Source of the DNA: JBMOUD01 sp049319665
GTDB lineage: Bacteria; Pseudomonadota; Gammaproteobacteria; Enterobacterales; Enterobacteriaceae
Assembly (NCBI RefSeq): GCF_049319665.1
Contig: NZ_JBMOUD010000004.1
Span: forward strand, 1 to 64,000
DNA length: 64,000 nt
Direction: 5' to 3'
Positions 60,490 to 64,000 of the stretch are shown piece by piece; the first letter of the stretch is position 1, and each line of letters opens with the position of its first letter. Under the pieces are notes generated by a model, which had not been told where the DNA came from, ran no database searches, and saw only the letters and a list, made by a program, of their open reading frames with translations. A program made the position numbers and the translations under genes.

Positions 60490-61056
60490 ATGGACATTAA
60501 AAAATATTCACTACTCGGTTTGTTGGTTGCATCATCCCTCATTCCGGTAAGTTCACAAGCAGCAGGTGCCCTTACCGGTACGCTCGCTTTGACATTAACT
60601 ATTGGTAGCGGTTGTACCGTGACCAATGGTGCTGTTGCTGGCAACCCAGTGTGGGGGACGTTGAACTTTGGTAGCTATTCGGATTTGAATAGCCCAATTA
60701 ACGGTACAGTGCAAAGCACCACAGGCGGTAGTAATGTGACGGTGACCTGCTCAACAGGATTAACGCCATCTATCGCCCTGAACGGTGGTCTGACTCCATC
60801 AACAGGAGCGACTCCGCAACGTACGCTGACCTCAGTAGCCGCAGGGGCAACGCCTATTCCTTATCGTCTCTACTCTGATGCAGCACATACTAAAGAGTAT
60901 CTGATCAATACCGCACAGGCATTGCCGACCATTACGACTGGCACTACGACGCAAAATATTCCTATTTACGGTTATATCAACCCAACAGAACAGGCTAACA
61001 AAACGCCTGCCTCCGGTACTTATGTCGATACCGTAGTCGCCACTCTTTCCTGGTAG
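60490..61056 (+). CDS. Archaic (Csu-type) pilin, spore-coat-U domain, major subunit candidate
   Basis: This 188-aa secreted protein has a signal peptide ending VSSQAAG and an SCPU (spore coat U) Ig-like pilin domain. Visible are the first strand with Cys in LTIGSGCTVTNG, WGTLNFGSYSDL, VTVTCSTGLTPSIALNGG with the disulfide partner, and a C-terminal strand GTYVDTVVATLSW that would be capped by donor-strand exchange. As first gene, followed by a long hairpin, it is the best candidate for the major rod subunit (CsuA/B role). Family members form archaic pili for surface attachment and biofilm. Confidence 0.9.
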   Translation: MDIKKYSLLGLLVASSLIPVSSQAAGALTGTLALTLTIGSGCTVTNGAVAGNPVWGTLNFGSYSDLNSPINGTVQSTTGGSNVTVTCSTGLTPSIALNGGLTPSTGATPQRTLTSVAAGATPIPYRLYSDAAHTKEYLINTAQALPTITTGTTTQNIPIYGYINPTEQANKTPASGTYVDTVVATLSW

Positions 61057-61063
61057 TAAATGA

Positions 61064-61095
61064 TTAATTCAGAGCCATAAATGGCTCTGAATTAA
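61064..61095 (+). promoter_or_regulatory. Hairpin after the first pilin gene (attenuator)
   Basis: TTAATTCAGAGCCAT (61064-61078) pairs perfectly over 15 bp with ATGGCTCTGAATTAA (61081-61095), with a two-base loop. No T run follows. It starts 8 bases after the pilin stop. It probably protects the upstream message or partly stops transcription, so that the first pilin is made in excess over the later subunits. Confidence 0.8.
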
Positions 61096-61228
61096 CGACT
61101 TATACCTAAGCAAAGCCTGAGTGCAGGCAAATAGACTTATCTACATGAGCTTTACGCTAAGTCACGCCGATAAGTGACGTTGATCTGAACTTGGCACAAC
61201 AGTGGGTATTTCCATTAAAGGGATAGCA

Positions 61229-61747
61229 ATGAGTATTAAGGTATCAATGTTGTTACCCGCATGCGTGGTGCTCGTATTACAGGGTGTGATTCCTGTAAGC
61301 CATGCTGCCACATTGGGTGTTTCTGCTACCTTATTACCCGCCTGTTCAATGGGAACGACCTCAAATGGCACAACCAGCTTTGGCGTATTGAATTTTGGCA
61401 ATTACGCCAGCCTCAGTACGGCTATCAAGGTCACCAGTGCGCAAGCCGCAGGTTCAATTCGCGTCAATTGTATTAATGGCGTGGGCTACAAAATTGTGAT
61501 GGACGGTGGCAGCAGCGGTAACGTCGCTAACCGGACATTAGTCAACACAGCCAATAATACCTCGACCGTGCTCTACAACCTCTATACCACCGCTTCAGGC
61601 GCCACAGTGTGGGATAACATCACCGGCATCAGCGATATTGGCAACGGAGCCGATCAGTGGCATACCGTCTTTGGCATTGTGCCTGTACAAACTACACCGG
61701 CCGCCGGGACTTACGCGGATACGGTCAATGTTACCGTCAGTTGGTAA
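61229..61747 (+). CDS. Archaic (Csu-type) spore-coat-U domain pilin, minor subunit
   Basis: This 172-aa SCPU pilin has a signal peptide (VSMLLPACVVLVLQGVIPVSHAA). Its mature part starts TLGVSATLLPACSMGTTSNG, with FGVLNFGNYASLSTA, the second Cys in IRVNCINGVGYKIVMDGG and the C-terminal strand AGTYADTVNVTVSW. The ATG at 61229 follows AAAGGGA; a GTG 9 codons earlier is less likely. It corresponds in place and size to CsuA. The next pilin gene begins 10 bases after its stop. Confidence 0.88.
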   Translation: MSIKVSMLLPACVVLVLQGVIPVSHAATLGVSATLLPACSMGTTSNGTTSFGVLNFGNYASLSTAIKVTSAQAAGSIRVNCINGVGYKIVMDGGSSGNVANRTLVNTANNTSTVLYNLYTTASGATVWDNITGISDIGNGADQWHTVFGIVPVQTTPAAGTYADTVNVTVSW

Positions 61748-61757
61748 TGGAGACGGT

Positions 61758-62327
61758 ATGAAGAGATTCCAACTAGTCACAAACATAAATACCCCCCCTG
61801 CAAAAAAATGCGCTTGCTGGCTACTGCTGGCAACACTGTTTTATATCAACGCGGCACAAGGCGATACCGCAACAAAATCCTTTGCAGTGACAGCAACCAT
61901 CAGCAAAGGATGCGCTTTTGGCAGCTCCTTAAATAGCCCCATCAGCGACTTGGGTACCATTAATTTTGGGTCAATGTCTTCTATCCCTAGCAATCTCGAT
62001 GTTGCTAGTACCACAGGTGCGGGGTCAGTTGTCATCACCTGCACGCCGGGGATCACAGTTGCTATTGCTATGGATTATGGCACCCACGGCGGAAATGCTA
62101 CGCAGCGTTATATGGCCAACAGTACCAATACTGGGACCTTGGCTTATCAGCTTTATCAAGATGCAGGGCGAACACAGGTTTGGGGAACTGGCCTACAGGC
62201 CAAAACAATCAGCAATTTTCCGACAACGACACAAACCTATCCAGTTTATGCACGTCTATTTTCAGCGACGACTTTACCAACAGCGGGAACTTACACCGAC
62301 ATCGTCACTGTTACGTTAACTTATTGA
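61758..62327 (+). CDS. Archaic (Csu-type) spore-coat-U domain pilin, minor subunit
   Basis: This 189-aa SCPU pilin has a long N-terminal signal (KKCACWLLLATLFYINAAQG) and mature ATKSFAVTATISKGCAFGSS. It then has LGTINFGSMSSIPSNL, the Cys in VVITCTPGITVAIAMDYG and the terminal strand GTYTDIVTVTLTY. The ATG at 61758 follows GGAG; the frame stays open for 40 codons upstream, but those overlap the previous pilin gene. It corresponds to CsuB in order. The chaperone gene follows after 18 bases. Confidence 0.88.
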   Translation: MKRFQLVTNINTPPAKKCACWLLLATLFYINAAQGDTATKSFAVTATISKGCAFGSSLNSPISDLGTINFGSMSSIPSNLDVASTTGAGSVVITCTPGITVAIAMDYGTHGGNATQRYMANSTNTGTLAYQLYQDAGRTQVWGTGLQAKTISNFPTTTQTYPVYARLFSATTLPTAGTYTDIVTVTLTY

Positions 62328-62345
62328 ATAATAGGGATATAAATT

Positions 62346-63143
62346 ATGTTAAAAACCCTGAATCGCTCTCTTTTCCGTTTTATCTTTGTCGGATTGCTAT
62401 TTTGCACAGCTCACGTTCAGGCCGCCAGTTCAGTATTGGTATGGCCGGTTTATCAAATTATTGAATCAGATCAGAACAGCTCAGCGCTGTGGTTAGAAAA
62501 CCGTGGTGCTGCACCTGTTTCTTTGCAAGTGCGAGTCCTGAGCTGGAAACAAGAGAATTTTAACGACGGTTACGCTGACCAAACGGATGTGGTTGCCAGT
62601 CCTCCATTTGCCACTGTCCTGCCGGGCCAACGTCAGTTAATCCGCTTAATTCGCAATGGCCAAGTGGCACCAAAAACCGAGAAATCTTACCGAATTATTA
62701 TTGATGAGATCCCTTCGCCAATAAATCCTCCCACTCAAAACCCAACGGTTGCCTCTGGCGGGTTGCAATTGCAGATGCGTTATTTGCTGCCGCTGTTTGT
62801 TGATGGCGAAGGTCTGTGGACCAATGAACGTGCGGACGTCAAACGCGATAGCGCGACAGCGACCAAGCCCGTTTTGCAATGGAGTAGCCAAACTCTTAAT
62901 GGAAAAATGTATCTGCAAATACGTAATACCGGCATTGTCCACGCTCGTCTAAGCAACGTGTTTTGGTCAGCCATCAATGATGCCAAAAAAGGGGTGAAGA
63001 TTATGAACCCCGGCTTTATGGGCTATGTGCTACCAGGGCAGGTTATGCGTTGGCAAGTCCCGGCTGGCGTCATACCCGGCGGCCAGTTAAATGCGCAGAT
63101 AGCAGATAACACTACTCCGATTGTCATCCCACGCGGCGAATAA
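62346..63143 (+). CDS. Periplasmic pilus chaperone, archaic (CsuC) type
   Basis: This 265-aa chaperone has a signal peptide ending HVQAASS and two Ig-like domains. The N-terminal domain shows LVWPVYQIIESDQNSSALWLENRG, then the family signature with RQLIRLIRNGQ and YRIIIDEIPSP (the Arg/Lys cleft that anchors subunit C-termini). The C-terminal domain includes GYVLPGQVMRWQVP. It folds the pilins and delivers them to the usher that starts 20 bases later. Length is typical for archaic chaperones. Confidence 0.93.
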   Translation: MLKTLNRSLFRFIFVGLLFCTAHVQAASSVLVWPVYQIIESDQNSSALWLENRGAAPVSLQVRVLSWKQENFNDGYADQTDVVASPPFATVLPGQRQLIRLIRNGQVAPKTEKSYRIIIDEIPSPINPPTQNPTVASGGLQLQMRYLLPLFVDGEGLWTNERADVKRDSATATKPVLQWSSQTLNGKMYLQIRNTGIVHARLSNVFWSAINDAKKGVKIMNPGFMGYVLPGQVMRWQVPAGVIPGGQLNAQIADNTTPIVIPRGE

Positions 63144-63163
63144 TAAAAATCGGAGCCGCTACT

Positions 63164-64000
63164 ATGCCAATAAGCCGCTTTACACTGAACCGAATTGTCA
63201 GTTCAGGAAGTTTGTCATTACTCTGTGCCAGCAGCCTTTATACGTTTTCAGCACAGGCACAGGAATATTCTTCATTACCCGATGCGCCGCGTGCGGCCCC
63301 GGTAATTAGCGATGCCACTTATTATCTAATTTTAGTGGTTAACGGCCAGAACAATAATCAGGTCGTACAGGTACAGTTTCGCAATAATGCTTATTTTGTT
63401 GAAGCCGGGATCTTAGCTAAAAATCATGTTCATCTGAACGGACAGCAAGACGGGCTGGTTAATGTCAATGCGCTACCAAATGTGACGGTAAAGTATGACT
63501 CAGCCGCGCAACAGTTGTTGTTGCAAGTCCCTGACGACTGGCTGCCTAAACAAAATATACATGATAATAATTCGCTGGATTATACCCAGGCGCGAAGCAG
63601 TACCGGGTTACTGTTTAACTATGACTCCTACTATTCTGATCCTTATCATGGTGCAACATCGGTGACGACATGGATGGAGCAGCGTCTATTTAGTGATGCG
63701 GGAATTTTGTCTAACACAGGAACCTGGCGTTATACCTCCGGCAATAATGATAATAGCGGCGTACAGAAAGGTTACGTTCGATACGATACCTATTATCGCT
63801 ACAGCGATGAAAGGAATCTCATTAGTTATCAAATAGGTGACTTTGTTAGTAACTCTCTGACCTGGAGTAATTCTGCCCGCATGGGAGGATTACGCATCAG
63901 TCGAAACTTCGCCGTTCGTCCGGATTTGATCACTTATCCCCTGCTGGAATACAGCGGCACCGCGGCCGTACCTAGCACGGTAGATCTTTTCCTTAATGGT
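63164..64000 (+). CDS. Outer-membrane usher, archaic (CsuD) type, partial
   Basis: This is the 5' part (279 codons) of an usher gene that runs out of the window. The signal peptide (about 1-34, ending FSAQAQ) is followed by the N-terminal domain with YYLILVVNGQNNNQVVQVQF and YFVEAGILAKNHVHLNG. Next come the start of the barrel (GLLFNYDSYYSDPYHG, TTWMEQRLFSDAGILSNTGTW) and the pattern DFVSNSLTWSNSARMGGLRISRNFAVRPDLITYPL, split, which is typical of ushers. A tip adhesin (CsuE) would be expected after it, outside the window. Confidence 0.93.
   Translation, partial: MPISRFTLNRIVSSGSLSLLCASSLYTFSAQAQEYSSLPDAPRAAPVISDATYYLILVVNGQNNNQVVQVQFRNNAYFVEAGILAKNHVHLNGQQDGLVNVNALPNVTVKYDSAAQQLLLQVPDDWLPKQNIHDNNSLDYTQARSSTGLLFNYDSYYSDPYHGATSVTTWMEQRLFSDAGILSNTGTWRYTSGNNDNSGVQKGYVRYDTYYRYSDERNLISYQIGDFVSNSLTWSNSARMGGLRISRNFAVRPDLITYPLLEYSGTAAVPSTVDLFLNG

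Noticed and set aside
1..64000. CRISPR array, prophage or complete insertion sequence
   Set aside because: No regularly spaced direct repeats, no cas, integrase or transposase genes and no phage structural genes were seen anywhere in the window.

Overview
The window is chromosomal DNA of an Enterobacterales bacterium. The block tRNA-Arg / tRNA-Ser / csrA / alaS / recX / recA / pncC is in the order known from E. coli and relatives, and recA has the classical promoter with a LexA box as its spacer. A complete pqqABCDEF operon, the FhuD/FhuB-type siderophore genes, ProP, CynRTS and QorB point to the Yersiniaceae side of the order (Serratia, Rahnella, Rouxiella, Ewingella type). The genus is an inference from gene content only.

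Layout. 1-6.2 kb: tRNA operon end with its promoter, then csrA, alaS, recX, recA and pncC, all on the minus strand. 6.4-10.1 kb: a plus-strand insert relative to the E. coli order (where pncC adjoins mltB), with a galactitol-type PTS (EIIB, EIIC, EIIA), a small HTH/coiled-coil protein and a family-9-like glycosyltransferase. It ends in a 281-nt structured repeat, followed by mltB. 11.7-18.4 kb: a secreted GH13 alpha-glucosidase-like enzyme, a short-chain dehydrogenase with a divergent LysR regulator, a CirA/FepA-type catecholate receptor with a Fur box, and an endonuclease/phosphatase-fold protein. 18.5-25.4 kb: pqqABCDEF with an upstream M19 dipeptidase. 25.5-28.4 kb: VapBC, a LysR regulator and a divergent alpha/beta hydrolase.

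28.4-36.8 kb: a hydroxamate-siderophore uptake operon (TonB receptor, FhuD, FhuB, a PvdE/SyrD-type one-piece ABC transporter and a dedicated TonB), with a Fur box and a divergent AraC regulator. 36.9-42.7 kb: a DUF2493 (SLOG-like) protein, a Na+/Pi cotransporter, and the Mg2+ transporter gene mgtA with a candidate overlapping leader peptide. 43-45.3 kb: cynS-cynT and divergent cynR (cyanate detoxification). 45.5-51.6 kb: proP, an MFS transporter, qorB with its divergent HxlR regulator, and an NCS2 purine permease with a structured leader. 52-53.6 kb: an amino-acid ABC binding protein and permease without an ATPase gene, followed by the second copy of the structured repeat. 54-58.8 kb: the otnI-otnC-otnK-ltnD four-carbon acid sugar pathway with a divergent DeoR regulator and a CRP-like site. 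58.8-64 kb: a LysR regulator, an 830-bp stretch with possible gene remains, then an archaic (Csu-type, spore-coat-U) chaperone-usher pilus operon cut off in the usher by the window end.

The most unusual signal is the pair of ~281-nt elements at 10132-10412 and 53662-53943. They diverge in primary sequence but keep the same series of hairpins, with compensatory base changes. Both lie in the same orientation between convergent genes.
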